Positions 8,652-17,883 of a DNA stretch of 64,000 bases are shown here, piece after piece. The stretch's first letter is position 1; every line of letters starts with the position of its first letter. The position numbers were made by a program, and so were the translations under genes. The stretch is from Roseibium aggregatum (GTDB lineage Bacteria; Pseudomonadota; Alphaproteobacteria; Rhizobiales; Stappiaceae), in contig NZ_JABFCZ010000003.1 in NCBI RefSeq assembly GCF_014692675.1, positions 205,596-269,595 on the forward strand. Reading direction: 5' to 3'. The notes under the pieces are model-generated. The model had not been told where the DNA came from. It did no database searches and was given only the letters and a program-made list of their open reading frames with translations.

Positions 8652-9890
8652 CTACCCGGTCGCCTGCTGACGGGTCGCGAAGGGCGAGAGAACGGTTTCC
8701 GGGTGAAGCGGACCGGGCTCCAGCGTGCCATTCACGACAATCCGGTTGCCGCCTTTGGCTCTTGCCTTGCTCAAGCAATGATCGGCGACTTCAAGGGCGC
8801 GGTCGAACGGCGTGCTCATATCTCCGCAGAAAATACCGCAACTGACGGTTACGGTCAGACGTTTGCCAGCCGCACGTGTGCTTTGCACTGTCAGTGTCCG
8901 GCTGATTCTTTTGGCAATTGCGCCCGCTTCCGTCTGGTCCGTTTCAGGCACGAACAGACCGAACTGATTTTCCCGGATGAGGCCGACCTCGGCGCGGCCT
9001 GGGGGCGTCTCCTGGCAAATACGCCCCAGCAATCGCATCAGGGCCTCGCCCATGGAATGGCCGAACCGGTCGTTGATGCTCTGCAAACCGTCGATCTCCA
9101 GCGTCATGAGGGCATAAGTCCCGGCACCGGCCCTGAGAGCGTCGAGCTTGCCCTGCGCCGAACTTTCGAACGCCCGGCGGTTGGGCAGGCCGGTGAGCGC
9201 ATCCACCAGGGCCTGTTCCTTGTACTGGCCCTTCATTTTCTCGAAAACCGCGATGCCCAGTCCCACGATCTTGAAAACGATGGCAACGAGGAGCACCACC
9301 ATGCTGAATTGCAGGGACGGGGTCTGGAACGCAGCCTTGAAGTTCGCAAAATGCGTGTTGAAATTCATCAAGATCAGGTTGAGGCGCAGCAGGATATCGA
9401 CAGCGAAAACGCCGATCAGAAACCAGGAGCTGATGAATTGCACCTTGTGCTGAAGCCAGCATTCGCGAATGCACAGCGACATTGCCAGAACGCTGAAGGC
9501 GTTGATGTACAGGACCCGCAGGATCAGGTCGTCGCGGAACCAGGGGACCTGATAAAGGGCAAGCCATCCGAAGAGCCCGGCGATCAGCAGCCAAAGATAG
9601 CTGAGCCGTCCCGCATTCAGCAGGCTGAGAGCGTTGGGCCGGATGCCGAAACCGATAATCATCAATGCGTTTGCGACGCCGATGCTGACGAAGTCGGGGA
9701 CGGTCCCGCGGAGGCTGACCAGCGAGGCGCAGGTTCCCGACAGCAGCATCGCAACGGACCAACCGGCCCAGCTCAGCCGGACCGTTTTCGGCAGGGATTT
9801 CAGGGCGAATGCCATGATCCCCAACACGAGCGCTCCGGTGTAATAGGCAACGGTAATCGCCGCGAGAAGCGTCGGTGTATCCAGATGCAT
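8652..9890 (-). CDS. Membrane GGDEF-domain protein with degenerate GGDEF motif
   Basis: This 412-residue protein has roughly seven hydrophobic segments in residues 5-215 (a multi-pass sensory region with no recognised name) followed by a GGDEF domain at about 226-400. The domain start DALTGLPNRRAFE is well preserved, as is SINDRFGHSMGEALM. The catalytic GGDEF signature, however, is replaced by RENQF (306-310), so diguanylate cyclase activity is unlikely. Such degenerate domains often act as GTP- or c-di-GMP-responsive sensors or protein interaction modules. The protein stands alone, with the ilvD gene divergent 313 bp away. A second, intact GGDEF protein occurs at 42550. Confidence 0.85.
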   Translation of the reverse strand: MHLDTPTLLAAITVAYYTGALVLGIMAFALKSLPKTVRLSWAGWSVAMLLSGTCASLVSLRGTVPDFVSIGVANALMIIGFGIRPNALSLLNAGRLSYLWLLIAGLFGWLALYQVPWFRDDLILRVLYINAFSVLAMSLCIRECWLQHKVQFISSWFLIGVFAVDILLRLNLILMNFNTHFANFKAAFQTPSLQFSMVVLLVAIVFKIVGLGIAVFEKMKGQYKEQALVDALTGLPNRRAFESSAQGKLDALRAGAGTYALMTLEIDGLQSINDRFGHSMGEALMRLLGRICQETPPGRAEVGLIRENQFGLFVPETDQTEAGAIAKRISRTLTVQSTRAAGKRLTVTVSCGIFCGDMSTPFDRALEVADHCLSKARAKGGNRIVVNGTLEPGPLHPETVLSPFATRQQATG

Positions 9891-10203
9891 CGATTGAAAA
9901 CCTTGAAGAATATGAGCCGGGAGTATGGTGAAGCGCTCCTTAACAAACTCCTACGCCCTTGTTTGAAATACCGAGAGAAGCAGGCAATTTCGATGTGGCC
10001 GCACTGAATTCCGGGCCTCCGGAAGTGGCCTTGCGGCAGGTGCCGTACCGCAGCGTACTGTTTTTCTCCAATCCGCCCTTTCGTTTCGCCGAAAAAGCTG
10101 ACAAAACGGAGCACAATGAACCCTAAGCCGTGCCGGGAAATCCCGAGGGAGAGCGGCAGTACCGGGTGCCAAAGCCCCGGAAAAGACCAAAAAGGACGGA
10201 AAG
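9891..10203. other. Intergenic region between GGDEF and ilvD starts
   Basis: This is a 313-bp gap between two divergently read genes, so it must hold both promoters. I see no convincing palindrome, riboswitch or leader peptide. The short open frames here on the minus strand have no good start sites or family features. Confidence 0.4.
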
Positions 10204-12048
10204 ATGCCCCCGTATCGTTCAAGAACGTCGACCCATGGACGCAACATGGCCGGAGCGCGCGGATTGTGGCGCGCCACCGGCATGAAGGACGGCGACTTCG
10301 GCAAGCCGATCATCGCCATTGCCAACTCCTTTACCCAGTTCGTGCCGGGGCACGTGCACCTGAAGGACCTGGGCCAGCTGGTCGCCCGCGAGGTGGAAAA
10401 GGCCGGCGGCGTCGCCAAGGAATTCAACACCATCGCAGTCGATGACGGCATCGCCATGGGCCACGACGGCATGCTCTATTCGCTGCCCTCGCGCGAAGTA
10501 ATCGCCGATGCTGTCGAATACATGGTCAACGGCCACTGCGCCGATGCACTCGTGTGCATTTCCAACTGCGACAAGATCACGCCCGGCATGCTGAACGCCG
10601 CCATGCGGCTCAACATTCCGGTCGTCTTCGTTTCCGGCGGACCGATGGAAGCCGGCAAGGTCGTGCTGGAAAACGGCGAGGCGAAGTCTATCGACCTGAT
10701 CGACGCCATGATCGCGGCCGCCGACGACAACGTGTCGGATGCCGACGTGCTGACCATGGAGCAGAACGCCTGCCCGACCTGCGGGTCGTGCTCGGGCATG
10801 TTCACCGCCAACTCCATGAACTGCCTGACCGAAGCCCTCGGTCTGGCGCTGCCGGGCAACGGCTCCACGCTGGCCACCCACGCCGACCGCGAGCGGCTGT
10901 TCGTTGAGGCAGGCCACCTGATCGTCGATCTGGCCAAGCGCTACTACGAGCAGAACGACGAAAGCGTCCTGCCGCGCAACATTGCGACCTTCAAGGCGTT
11001 CGAGAACGCCATGACGCTGGACATCTCCATGGGCGGCTCCACCAACACGGTGCTGCACCTGCTGGCGGCGTCCTTCGAAGGCGAGGTCGGCTTCACCATC
11101 AGCGATATCGACCGCCTGTCGCGCCAGGTTCCGGTACTGTGCAAGGTCGCGCCCTCGGTCGCCAACATCCACATGGAAGACGTCCACCGTGCCGGCGGGA
11201 TCTTCGGCATTCTGGGCGAACTCGACCGGGCCGGCCTGATCGACAGCACCGTTCCGACGATCCACTCCAACTCCATGAAGGAGGCGCTGACCCGCTGGGA
11301 CGTCAAGCAGACCAATTCCGAAAGTGTGCACGACTTCTACCGCGCCGCCCCGGGCGGTGTGCCGACGCAGGTTGCCTTCTCGCAAAACCGCCGCTGGGAC
11401 GATCTGGATCTCGACCGGGAGAAGGGCGTCATCCGCAACGCGGATCATGCCTATTCCAAGGACGGCGGCCTGGCGGTCCTGTTCGGAAACATCGCCGAGG
11501 ACGGCTGCATCGTGAAGACTGCGGGCGTCGACGAGTCGATCCTGAAGTTCTCCGGTCCGGCCCGCATCTTCGAAAGCCAGGACAGCGCGGTTTCCGCGAT
11601 CCTGACCGGCAAGGTCAAGGAAGGCGACGTGGTTCTGATACGTTACGAAGGTCCGCGCGGCGGTCCGGGCATGCAGGAAATGCTCTATCCGACCAGCTAT
11701 CTGAAATCCAAAGGCCTCGGCAAGGCCTGCGCTCTGATCACCGACGGCCGCTTCTCCGGCGGTTCTTCGGGGCTTTCCATCGGTCACATCTCGCCGGAAG
11801 CCGCCGAAGGCGGCGCCATCGGCCTGGTGGAGGAAGGCGACACCATCGTCATCGACATCCCGAACCGGGTAATGAAGGTGGATCTCACCGACGCCGTCCT
11901 GGCTGAACGCCGCAAGGCCATGGAAGCAAAGGGCGCGGACGCCTGGAAGCCGGTCGAAAAGCGCTCCCGCAAGATCACCACGGCCCTGCGCGCCTATGCT
12001 GCGCTGACGACCAGCGCCTCGAAGGGGGCCGTCCGGGAAGTCAAGTAA
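10204..12048 (+). CDS. ilvD: Dihydroxy-acid dehydratase
   Basis: This 614-residue enzyme converts 2,3-dihydroxy-isovalerate and 2,3-dihydroxy-3-methylvalerate to the 2-oxo acids in valine and isoleucine synthesis. Family marks are [23 protein letters not shown] at the start, [39 protein letters not shown] and [19 protein letters not shown], which together supply the cysteines for the [Fe-S] cluster. The late [20 protein letters not shown] and [15 protein letters not shown] complete the IlvD signature. Length equals that of the proteobacterial enzyme, and the cysteine pattern looks like the long IlvD type. ATG 10204 follows GGACGGAAAG. The gene ends at a clear intrinsic terminator and appears monocistronic. 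Confidence 0.98.
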   Translation: MPPYRSRTSTHGRNMAGARGLWRATGMKDGDFGKPIIAIANSFTQFVPGHVHLKDLGQLVAREVEKAGGVAKEFNTIAVDDGIAMGHDGMLYSLPSREVIADAVEYMVNGHCADALVCISNCDKITPGMLNAAMRLNIPVVFVSGGPMEAGKVVLENGEAKSIDLIDAMIAAADDNVSDADVLTMEQNACPTCGSCSGMFTANSMNCLTEALGLALPGNGSTLATHADRERLFVEAGHLIVDLAKRYYEQNDESVLPRNIATFKAFENAMTLDISMGGSTNTVLHLLAASFEGEVGFTISDIDRLSRQVPVLCKVAPSVANIHMEDVHRAGGIFGILGELDRAGLIDSTVPTIHSNSMKEALTRWDVKQTNSESVHDFYRAAPGGVPTQVAFSQNRRWDDLDLDREKGVIRNADHAYSKDGGLAVLFGNIAEDGCIVKTAGVDESILKFSGPARIFESQDSAVSAILTGKVKEGDVVLIRYEGPRGGPGMQEMLYPTSYLKSKGLGKACALITDGRFSGGSSGLSIGHISPEAAEGGAIGLVEEGDTIVIDIPNRVMKVDLTDAVLAERRKAMEAKGADAWKPVEKRSRKITTALRAYAALTTSASKGAVREVK

Positions 12049-12072
12049 GGCGACTGCCTGGACCGAACGCTT

Positions 12073-12104
12073 AAAAAAGCCGCCTCGATTGGGCGGCTTT
12101 TTTT
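12073..12104 (+). terminator. Intrinsic terminator after ilvD
   Basis: The stem GCCGCC/GGCGGC with loop TCGATTG is flanked by a run of A before and seven T after, so it can work in both directions, ending ilvD and the convergent exporter gene at 12126. Confidence 0.9.
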
Positions 12105-12125
12105 CTGAACGTTCAGCGGCGGATT

Positions 12126-13667
12126 TTAGTCGCGCTGGTACTGGGTTCCGAGCTGCACGTTCTTCAGGCTCAGGGCGGCAACGAAGCCGATAAAGCCGAG
12201 GAAGGCCGCCGCCAGGAACAGCGGGTGACAGGCAGCCGCATAGATCTGGCTGATCTGATGCTGGGCGTCCACGGGGAGGGTGCCGATCTGCGCAGGCGTC
12301 AGCTTCTCGAAGTTCTCCACGCCGGGGATCGAACCGCTGAAATTGCTGATTCCGGAAGAAACGATCGCGCCGTAGATCGATATGCCGATGGACGCGCCGC
12401 CGATCCGGGTGAGTGTGGTTGCCCCTGTCGCTGCCCCGACGTCGCGGTGGGGGGCCGCATTCTGAACGCCGAGCACCGGCACCTGCTGCCCGACGCCGAC
12501 GCCCAGGCCGTGGATGAAGCACAGCGGCAGGAGCAGATAAAGGCTCGTCTGCGCGTCGACGAAGAAGAACATGGCGGTGGCGAGCGTGGTGACGCCGGTG
12601 CTGAGGATGGAAAAGATCTTGTAGTAGCCGGTCCGCGACATGATCTTGCCCGCATTGAGCGAACCGGCGGCAATGCCCACGGTAATCGGTATGAAAAGAA
12701 GGCCGGCCATCGACGGTGTCATGCCCAGGCCGGTCTGGAAGAACAGGGCGAAATAATTGACGAGGCCGATGCCGAGGCAGCCGCTGACCATGGTGATGAC
12801 GAGCAGTAGGCGGATCGTCGGGCTCCTGAACAGGCCAAGCGGAACGACTGGTTCCTCCACACGTTTCTCAACCGCAATCCACCCGAAGACACAGGCAATG
12901 CCCAGGGCAACGATCATGAGGCTTTGCGGGGCAATCAGGCTGCCGAAAAGTTCCGAACTGTCGGCCCACAGAACGACACTGGCGATGGCCCCGGCCAGAA
13001 GAAATGCCCCCAGGAAATCCACCTTCGGCTTGCGTTCCGGGCGCTTGTAAGGGAGCAGGAAGGCCAGGGCGACAAGAACGAGAATACCGATCGGCACGTT
13101 GACCAGAAAGATCGAGCGCCATCCGAACAGGTCGGTCATCAGGCCGCCGAGGGTCGGGCCGATGGCGCCGGACAGCATCAGCACCAGGCTGGAATAGCTC
13201 TGGTAGCGCGCGCGTTCGCGCGGTTCGAACAGATCGGCGTTGATGGAAAAGATGGTGACCATGATGCCGCCGCCGCCAAGAGCCTGCAGAACGCGGGCCG
13301 CGATCAGCGTGTTCATCGAAACGGCCAGGCCGCACACGACCGACCCGAGCGTGAAAATGAAGATCGTCGCCATCATCACGTATTTGCGGCCGAACAGGTC
13401 GCCGAGCTTGCCGTAAAGCGGCATCACAGCGCTGGAGGTCAAAAGGTAGGCGGATCCGACCCAGCTGAACCGCTCCAGGTGTCCGAATTCGCCGACGATG
13501 GTCGGCAGGGCCGTGGAGACGATCTGGTTGTCGATCATCGCCATGAAAACGGCGGTCATCAGGGTCAGGAAGACGAAGAGCCGCAGGCGTTTGTCGGTAA
13601 TCAGCGGAGCGTGGCGGGGCTCACCCCGTGGCTCTGAGGGGGTATCGGATAGAGTATCGGCGGTCAT
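12126..13667 (-). CDS. MFS drug exporter, DHA2 (EmrB/QacA) family, 14 TM
   Basis: This 513-residue inner-membrane proton antiporter has a start chosen at ATG 13667, with an AGGA ribosome site. The first helix ends in the DHA2 motif MAMIDNQIVSTALPTIVGEF (about 43-62). Next comes the MFS motif A region YGKLGDLFGRKYVMM (about 83-97), then the antiporter motif C-like stretch LMLSGAIGPTLGGLMTDLFGWRSIFLVNVPIG (about 145-176). Many further hydrophobic segments give the 14-helix topology. It is divergent from a MarR regulator, with 129 bp between starts, the standard layout of an inducible multidrug pump. Substrates are likely lipophilic toxic compounds but are unspecified. Confidence 0.93.
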   Translation of the reverse strand: MTADTLSDTPSEPRGEPRHAPLITDKRLRLFVFLTLMTAVFMAMIDNQIVSTALPTIVGEFGHLERFSWVGSAYLLTSSAVMPLYGKLGDLFGRKYVMMATIFIFTLGSVVCGLAVSMNTLIAARVLQALGGGGIMVTIFSINADLFEPRERARYQSYSSLVLMLSGAIGPTLGGLMTDLFGWRSIFLVNVPIGILVLVALAFLLPYKRPERKPKVDFLGAFLLAGAIASVVLWADSSELFGSLIAPQSLMIVALGIACVFGWIAVEKRVEEPVVPLGLFRSPTIRLLLVITMVSGCLGIGLVNYFALFFQTGLGMTPSMAGLLFIPITVGIAAGSLNAGKIMSRTGYYKIFSILSTGVTTLATAMFFFVDAQTSLYLLLPLCFIHGLGVGVGQQVPVLGVQNAAPHRDVGAATGATTLTRIGGASIGISIYGAIVSSGISNFSGSIPGVENFEKLTPAQIGTLPVDAQHQISQIYAAACHPLFLAAAFLGFIGFVAALSLKNVQLGTQYQRD

Positions 13668-13706
13668 GAAATGTCCTGAAGCCCGGAACGGGAATATTTC
13701 GCATGC

Positions 13707-13736
13707 TTGACACATATATATGACACAAGCATAAAT
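13707..13736 (+). promoter_or_regulatory. Candidate sigma-70 promoter for the MarR gene
   Basis: TTGACA (13707-13712) is followed 17-18 bases later by CATAAAT, with AT-rich DNA and partial repeats of CATATAT-type sequence through 13760. This fits a housekeeping promoter with overlapping MarR sites between the divergent pump and regulator genes. Confidence 0.45.
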
Positions 13737-13796
13737 ATGACCAGAGCATATATTGTGCAGAGCCGGAAATTTCCTTGGGAGGAGGAAGGGAGCGTC

Positions 13797-14306
13797 ATGG
13801 CTTTCGACCGCTGCGAGAGTGACCTGACAGACGATACGCTGCCGGACATTTCCCGGATTTCACTGGCCATGTCCCGCATGCGGGTTCTGATCAAGAACCG
13901 TGCCATCGGACAGCTCATCATGAGTGCTGCTGCGCCGGACCTGGATCTGGCCCATGTTGATGTGATCGAGCTCGTCCGGCGCGGGGCCCGCGAGGGCGAA
14001 GTCACCATTGGCCTGATCGCGGAGAAAATGTGCATGGATCCCTCACGGGCGAGCCGTGTGGTGGCCCATCTGGTCGATCAGGGCATCCTGCGCCGTGCCG
14101 TTTCCCAGGCGGATGCCAGGCGCGCGGTGATCGTTCTGACCGATAAGGGGCAGGCGATCCTGAAGGAAAAGCGGCGCGTGAAACTCGAAATGCTGGAAAA
14201 GATCCTGTCGGGCTGGACCGAAGAGGAGGTCACGCAGTTTGCCGAACTCTTTGCGCGTTTCGTCGACGAGTTCGAAAAACTTGCCTTGCCTGGTCGGGAC
14301 GGATGA
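13797..14306 (+). CDS. MarR family transcriptional regulator
   Basis: ATG 13797 follows a strong GGGAGGAGGAAGG ribosome site and gives 169 residues. The core is a winged helix: DLAHVDVIELVRRG (helix 2-3), ITIGLIAEKMCMDPSRASRVVAHLVDQGILRR-like recognition segment (about 62-95), and the wing SQADARRAVIVLTDKGQAILKE containing the D-x-R of MarR proteins. It likely represses its own promoter and that of the divergent drug exporter, and releases DNA on binding an exporter substrate. An earlier in-frame start at 13707 would lie in the promoter and is unlikely. Confidence 0.92.
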   Translation: MAFDRCESDLTDDTLPDISRISLAMSRMRVLIKNRAIGQLIMSAAAPDLDLAHVDVIELVRRGAREGEVTIGLIAEKMCMDPSRASRVVAHLVDQGILRRAVSQADARRAVIVLTDKGQAILKEKRRVKLEMLEKILSGWTEEEVTQFAELFARFVDEFEKLALPGRDG

Positions 14307-14357
14307 TCTTCCCGCCCCGTCTCCGGCGTTGAAGGGGATCGCCTCAACCGGAGAGGC

Positions 14358-14759
14358 TTATCTTGCCATCCGGTTGACCTCGTCCTCGGTCTTGGCAAGC
14401 ACGACCACGCCGTCCGATACGGCGAAGTCACGCGCGAGAACCGTGATCGTCGTCTCGCCGATCCCGAGGAAACCGCCGATTTCGGCATCGATGGACGACA
14501 ATTCTCCGTTCGGATCCGTCCGGACCAATGACACTTCGCCGACGGTCGTTCCCTCCAGCGTCACGACGGACTTTCCGATCAGTTCGCCAGGCACGGCGAC
14601 AACAGCCTTCGTACTCATGCCGGCGTCGGCGTCTGCTCCGCGCTTCGTTTGCGCAGGGTTCGGTTCCTGCGCGAGGGTCGCGCCGTATGAGGCGGTGTAG
14701 GCCGTCAATCCGAAGAGTACGGCTGTGGTCACGACCAGGGTTTTCGCAGCATTCTGCAT
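14358..14759 (-). CDS. Exported PRC-barrel domain protein
   Basis: From ATG 14759 this is a 133-residue protein with a signal peptide (MQNAAKTLVVTTAVLFGLTAYTA, cleavage near residue 28). Next is a linker with Lys/Asp, then a PRC-barrel-like domain: GELIGKSVVTLEGTTVGEVSLVRTDPNGELSSIDAEIGG (about 55-94) and a closing VVVLAKTEDEVNRM. PRC-barrel proteins of this type are common in Hyphomicrobiales, and their role is generally stress- or envelope-related but unproven. The gene is monocistronic, with a GAGGAGAAACAC ribosome site upstream. A longer start at 14876 lacks a ribosome site and would bury the signal peptide. Confidence 0.78.
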   Translation of the reverse strand: MQNAAKTLVVTTAVLFGLTAYTASYGATLAQEPNPAQTKRGADADAGMSTKAVVAVPGELIGKSVVTLEGTTVGEVSLVRTDPNGELSSIDAEIGGFLGIGETTITVLARDFAVSDGVVVLAKTEDEVNRMAR

Positions 14760-15261
14760 CGTGTTTCTCCTCCTTCGTCGCAAGGCAAACGGTCGCTGTG
14801 GTGCCGTGATGGAAGCGATATTAGTAGATGCGAGAAATCCGGCCATATAAAGGTTGTGGCATCTGCGCGAACGCAACCTAACCTAAAATATTGAATTAAA
14901 AAGACAATTCCGGAAAGTTGGCTCCGGGTGGCGACCATCGCCGCTTGCCTGTACCAATCCACATGGCGATTATGGGGCGGACAGTCAACGGTGTACATGG
15001 CCACGGCTTGCATAGACCACAGGCACTAGGTGTCGATGGAATATCTGTAATTATGCCAATGATATATTTCTGTAATGCAAAATATATCGATATGTATAAT
15101 GACATAAATATTATCGATTTTAGTTTTGATATGTAAAAATGCTTAAGCATCTCAATTTAATACACGTTTAATATATTATATAGCATTATGCATCCATTGA
15201 ATTCATTCGTGTTCGATCATGGGAGTGTCGAACGTTCTCATCTGCTAGCGAGAATTTGGAT
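14760..15261. other. AT-rich intergenic region
   Basis: This roughly 500-bp stretch is clearly less GC-rich than its surroundings, especially 15030-15200 with repeated ATATA and TTTAAT words. I see no gene, tRNA or clear hairpin terminator. It presumably carries the promoters for the PRC-barrel gene and the PAS/chemoreceptor pair. Confidence 0.4.
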
Positions 15262-15813
15262 ATGCCAAAACCGGTGTTCCTCACAGGGGTCGAGAGAACC
15301 TTTCCTGACGACGACATTATTGTCAGTAAGACGGATTTGAAGGGGCGCATTACCTACGCCAACCAGGTTTTCCTCCAAATCGCCGACTACACGGAACAGG
15401 AGGTGCTTGGTCAGCCCCATAGCATCATCCGTCATCCGGCAATGCCGCGGTGCGTCTTCAAGCTGCTGTGGGCGACCATCGAGGCCGGGCAGGAAATCTT
15501 CGCCTATGTGATCAATCGCGCAAAGAACGGCGATCATTACTGGGTCTATGCACATGTGACGCCGAGCTTCGACAATGCCGGTCGTATCATCGGTTACCAC
15601 TCCAACCGCCGTGTCCCGGACCACAAGATCGTCGATGACCACATCGTTCCGCTCTACCAGGCCCTTCGGGAGGAGGAGGCCCGCCACCAGAGCCGCAAGG
15701 ACGGCATGATGGCGGCCGAGCAGATGATCTTCGATGTGCTCGCCAGGCAGGGTGTCGCCTATGACGAATTCATCGCGACCGTCGGCCAGGAGCGTCGGCG
15801 TGGCTATCGCTGA
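15262..15813 (+). CDS. PAS-domain protein, Aer-type sensor module
   Basis: ATG 15262 is preferred over an in-frame TTG six bases earlier. The 183-residue soluble protein is an Aer-type PAS domain: VSKTDLKGRITYANQVFLQIADYTEQEVLGQPHSIIRHPAMPRCVF at the start, then AKNGDHYWVYAHVTPSF and IIGYHSNRRVPD. The N-G-D-x-Y-W-V motif is shared with FAD-binding aerotaxis PAS domains. There is no membrane segment, HAMP or signalling domain, and the C-terminal 50 residues are charged and helical. The next gene, 46 bp downstream, encodes a soluble chemoreceptor. Together they look like an Aer receptor split into two polypeptides that sense redox or oxygen. Confidence 0.86.
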   Translation: MPKPVFLTGVERTFPDDDIIVSKTDLKGRITYANQVFLQIADYTEQEVLGQPHSIIRHPAMPRCVFKLLWATIEAGQEIFAYVINRAKNGDHYWVYAHVTPSFDNAGRIIGYHSNRRVPDHKIVDDHIVPLYQALREEEARHQSRKDGMMAAEQMIFDVLARQGVAYDEFIATVGQERRRGYR

Positions 15814-15859
15814 CCGCTGGTTCGCACCACTATTCCGGTAGACCTTCAGGAAGATCGAC

Positions 15860-17020
15860 ATGTTTTCAGGCTTGAAAAAATCGTCACTGAGAAAAGCCAC
15901 GGCCGTGTGCAAGGCGGTGGCGAATGGCGATTTCGAAGCGCGGATCACCAATATCACGGAGACGGGTGAGGCCGCGGAGCTGATGCATGCGATCAACCTG
16001 CTGATCGACCGGACCGATGCCTATCTTCGCGAATCCAAGGCCTGCCTCGACTATGTCAGCCGCAACCAGCATTTCAGGCTGATCGCCGAAAAGGGCATGG
16101 TCGGCAGCTTCCAGGCGGCCGCGCGCAGCATCAACACGGCAACCTTCAAGATCAAGGAAAAGCACGACGGTTTCTGCAAGGTCGCTGCCGATTTCGAACA
16201 CCAGCTGAAGGACGTTGTCGATGCGGTGAGCCATTCCGTCAGCGACCTCAACATTGTCTCCAAGAATGTGGCGGACTCCTCCAGCCAGGTGAGCGAACAG
16301 TCCCTCGTGGTCGCCGCCGGTGCGGAGGAAGCGTCCGCCAACATGCAGAGCGTTGCCGCCTCGACCGAGGAGCTGACCGGCTCGATCGCCGAGATCAACC
16401 GCCAGGTCATGTCCGCTGCCGAGATCGCGGCCGGAGCCGTCACCAAATCTCAGGCCATGAGCAAGGAAATCGACAGCCTGTCGAGCATGTCGATGAAGAT
16501 CGGCGAGGTTGTGCAGCTCATCAACGATATCGCCGCGCAGACCAACCTTCTGGCCCTTAACGCGACCATCGAGGCCGCACGTGCCGGCGAAATGGGCAAA
16601 GGCTTTGCCATTGTTGCCCAGGAGGTGAAGGCGCTCGCCAGCCAGACGGCAGGGGCCACGGAAGAAATCAACATGCAGATTTCCGGCCTGCAGGAGGTGA
16701 CCTCGAAGGCGGTCGGCGCCAATGCCGAGATCAGCGAGGCGATCGAGCGGGTCAGCGAGATTTCAACGGCAATCGCGTCTGCCGTCGAACAACAGACGAC
16801 CGCGACCGGAGAAATCGCCCAGAATGTCGAGGAGGCCGCGAACGGCGCGACCGACGTAACGCAAAGCGTCGTCGGCATTCAGACAGCATCTGCGGGAACC
16901 AGGGAAATCAGTGCACGCGTCGTCGAAGCCGCCGGCAGCCTGCATGACCAGGAAGCTCACCTGCAGAAGCTCCGCGACGAGATGAACGCATTCCTGGCGA
17001 CGGCAACCAAGGTCGGCTAG
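15860..17020 (+). CDS. Soluble methyl-accepting chemotaxis protein
   Basis: This 386-residue protein lacks both transmembrane segments and a periplasmic domain. Residues about 1-100 contain two HAMP-like helix pairs ([40 protein letters not shown]). The rest is a long coiled-coil with the invariant hairpin tip [40 protein letters not shown] (about 218-255), which docks CheA/CheW. The poly-HAMP plus cytoplasmic layout resembles Aer2-like receptors. It follows the PAS protein in the same direction and is probably its output partner. No CheB/CheR tether pentapeptide is seen at the C terminus. Confidence 0.93.
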   Translation: MFSGLKKSSLRKATAVCKAVANGDFEARITNITETGEAAELMHAINLLIDRTDAYLRESKACLDYVSRNQHFRLIAEKGMVGSFQAAARSINTATFKIKEKHDGFCKVAADFEHQLKDVVDAVSHSVSDLNIVSKNVADSSSQVSEQSLVVAAGAEEASANMQSVAASTEELTGSIAEINRQVMSAAEIAAGAVTKSQAMSKEIDSLSSMSMKIGEVVQLINDIAAQTNLLALNATIEAARAGEMGKGFAIVAQEVKALASQTAGATEEINMQISGLQEVTSKAVGANAEISEAIERVSEISTAIASAVEQQTTATGEIAQNVEEAANGATDVTQSVVGIQTASAGTREISARVVEAAGSLHDQEAHLQKLRDEMNAFLATATKVG

Positions 17021-17055
17021 GGGTCGGTCTATCCGGATTTCTGCAATTCGCGCGG

Positions 17056-17280
17056 TTATTTGATCGGCGTTTTCACGGTAGTGACCTTATGGGTCGCTTC
17101 GCCACCGATCTTGCCGCAATCGTCCGCGGTGGCGGCCAGAACCGTGACATCCTTGACCTTGCACAATACGCCGGCGGCGACGTCATCGGCGCTCAATATT
17201 GCCGCAATAGCTTTGTCCGAAGATGCCTGGGCTGCGACCGGGAACGCTAGAAATGCGAGTGCCAGGGCGACTTTCTGCAT
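17056..17280 (-). CDS. Small exported two-cysteine protein, paralogue 1
   Basis: This 74-residue protein has a signal peptide (MQKVALALAFLAFPVAAQA) and a mature part of about 55 residues. Its last 38 residues are nearly identical to those of the two following paralogues (core GVLCKVKDVTVLAATADDC, then a K-V-T-T-x-K-T-P tail). The two cysteines (in LCK and DDC) likely form a disulphide in the periplasm. A good ribosome site, GGAAAGGAAGG, precedes the ATG. No family is recognised. It is third in a probable operon behind a caspase-like exported protein. Confidence 0.8.
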   Translation of the reverse strand: MQKVALALAFLAFPVAAQASSDKAIAAILSADDVAAGVLCKVKDVTVLAATADDCGKIGGEATHKVTTVKTPIK

Positions 17281-17313
17281 GGATTTCCTTCCTTTCCGAT
17301 TAGCGGATGGTCG

Positions 17314-17538
17314 TTAATTCACCGGCGTTTTTGTTATTGTGACAGTGTGGATGGCCTCGCCACCGATCTTGCCGCAATCGTCCGCGGTGGCGGCAAGTAC
17401 GGTGACATCCTTGACCTTGCACAATACGCCGGCGGCGACTTCTTCGGTTCCAAACCAGGTGTCATTGAGAAGCGAATATGCGGCAGCCACAGTCGTGGCA
17501 AATATCAGCGTTGCGAATGCCAGGGCGATTTTCTGCAT
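17314..17538 (-). CDS. Small exported two-cysteine protein, paralogue 2
   Basis: This 74-residue protein starts MQKIALAFATLIFATTVAAA (signal peptide) and carries a short variable spacer containing DTWFGTEEV. It ends in the same cysteine-containing core and threonine-rich tail as its neighbours. The 3' half of the gene is almost base-for-base identical to that of paralogue 1, showing recent duplication or gene conversion, while the signal region differs. Ribosome site GGAAGGAG. Function unknown. It lies 33 bp from paralogue 1 and 32 bp from paralogue 3. Confidence 0.8.
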   Translation of the reverse strand: MQKIALAFATLIFATTVAAAYSLLNDTWFGTEEVAAGVLCKVKDVTVLAATADDCGKIGGEAIHTVTITKTPVN

Positions 17539-17570
17539 GGCGCGTTTCTCCTTCCGATTTTTGGCGGTCG

Positions 17571-17816
17571 TTACTTCGAGGGCGTTTTGGTTGTCGTCAC
17601 GGTGTGTGTCGCTTTGCCGCCGATCCTGGTGCAGTCGTCAGCCGATGCAGCAAGCACGGTGACGTCCTTGATCTTGCACAGGACGCCGACGTTGATGTCG
17701 TCTGTTCCAAGGCCGAGCCAGCCGGTCGTTGGCGCGGATATCGTAGCAGCGAGAGCTTCATTGCTGACTGCGGAACAGAAAAGCGCGATCGTGGCGAATA
17801 GAATTCGTTGTTTCAT
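17571..17816 (-). CDS. Small exported two-cysteine protein, paralogue 3
   Basis: ATG 17816 is chosen because it begins the signal peptide (MKQRILFATIALFCSAVSNEALA). The 81-residue product has the same C-terminal core, in the variant GVLCKIKDVTVLAASADDC, and tail. It is the most diverged and longest of the three, with a TTGWLGLGTDDI spacer, and is the first to be read after the caspase-like gene (67 bp gap). A start at 17891 would overlap the end of that gene and add an implausible Pro-rich extension. Function unknown. Confidence 0.78.
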   Translation of the reverse strand: MKQRILFATIALFCSAVSNEALAATISAPTTGWLGLGTDDINVGVLCKIKDVTVLAASADDCTRIGGKATHTVTTTKTPSK

Positions 17817-17883
17817 TTGAATGACTTCCGTTTTCTTCGGCAGGAACCAGGTGCCTGGCATTATCGCCGGAACCGGCCGGGCC

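Noticed and set aside
10219..12522. A 767-codon minus-strand frame across ilvD
   Set aside because: It mirrors ilvD and has no family features; ilvD is certain.
13707..13796. A longer start for the MarR gene
   Set aside because: It would put the start inside the promoter; the ATG at 13797 has an excellent ribosome site.
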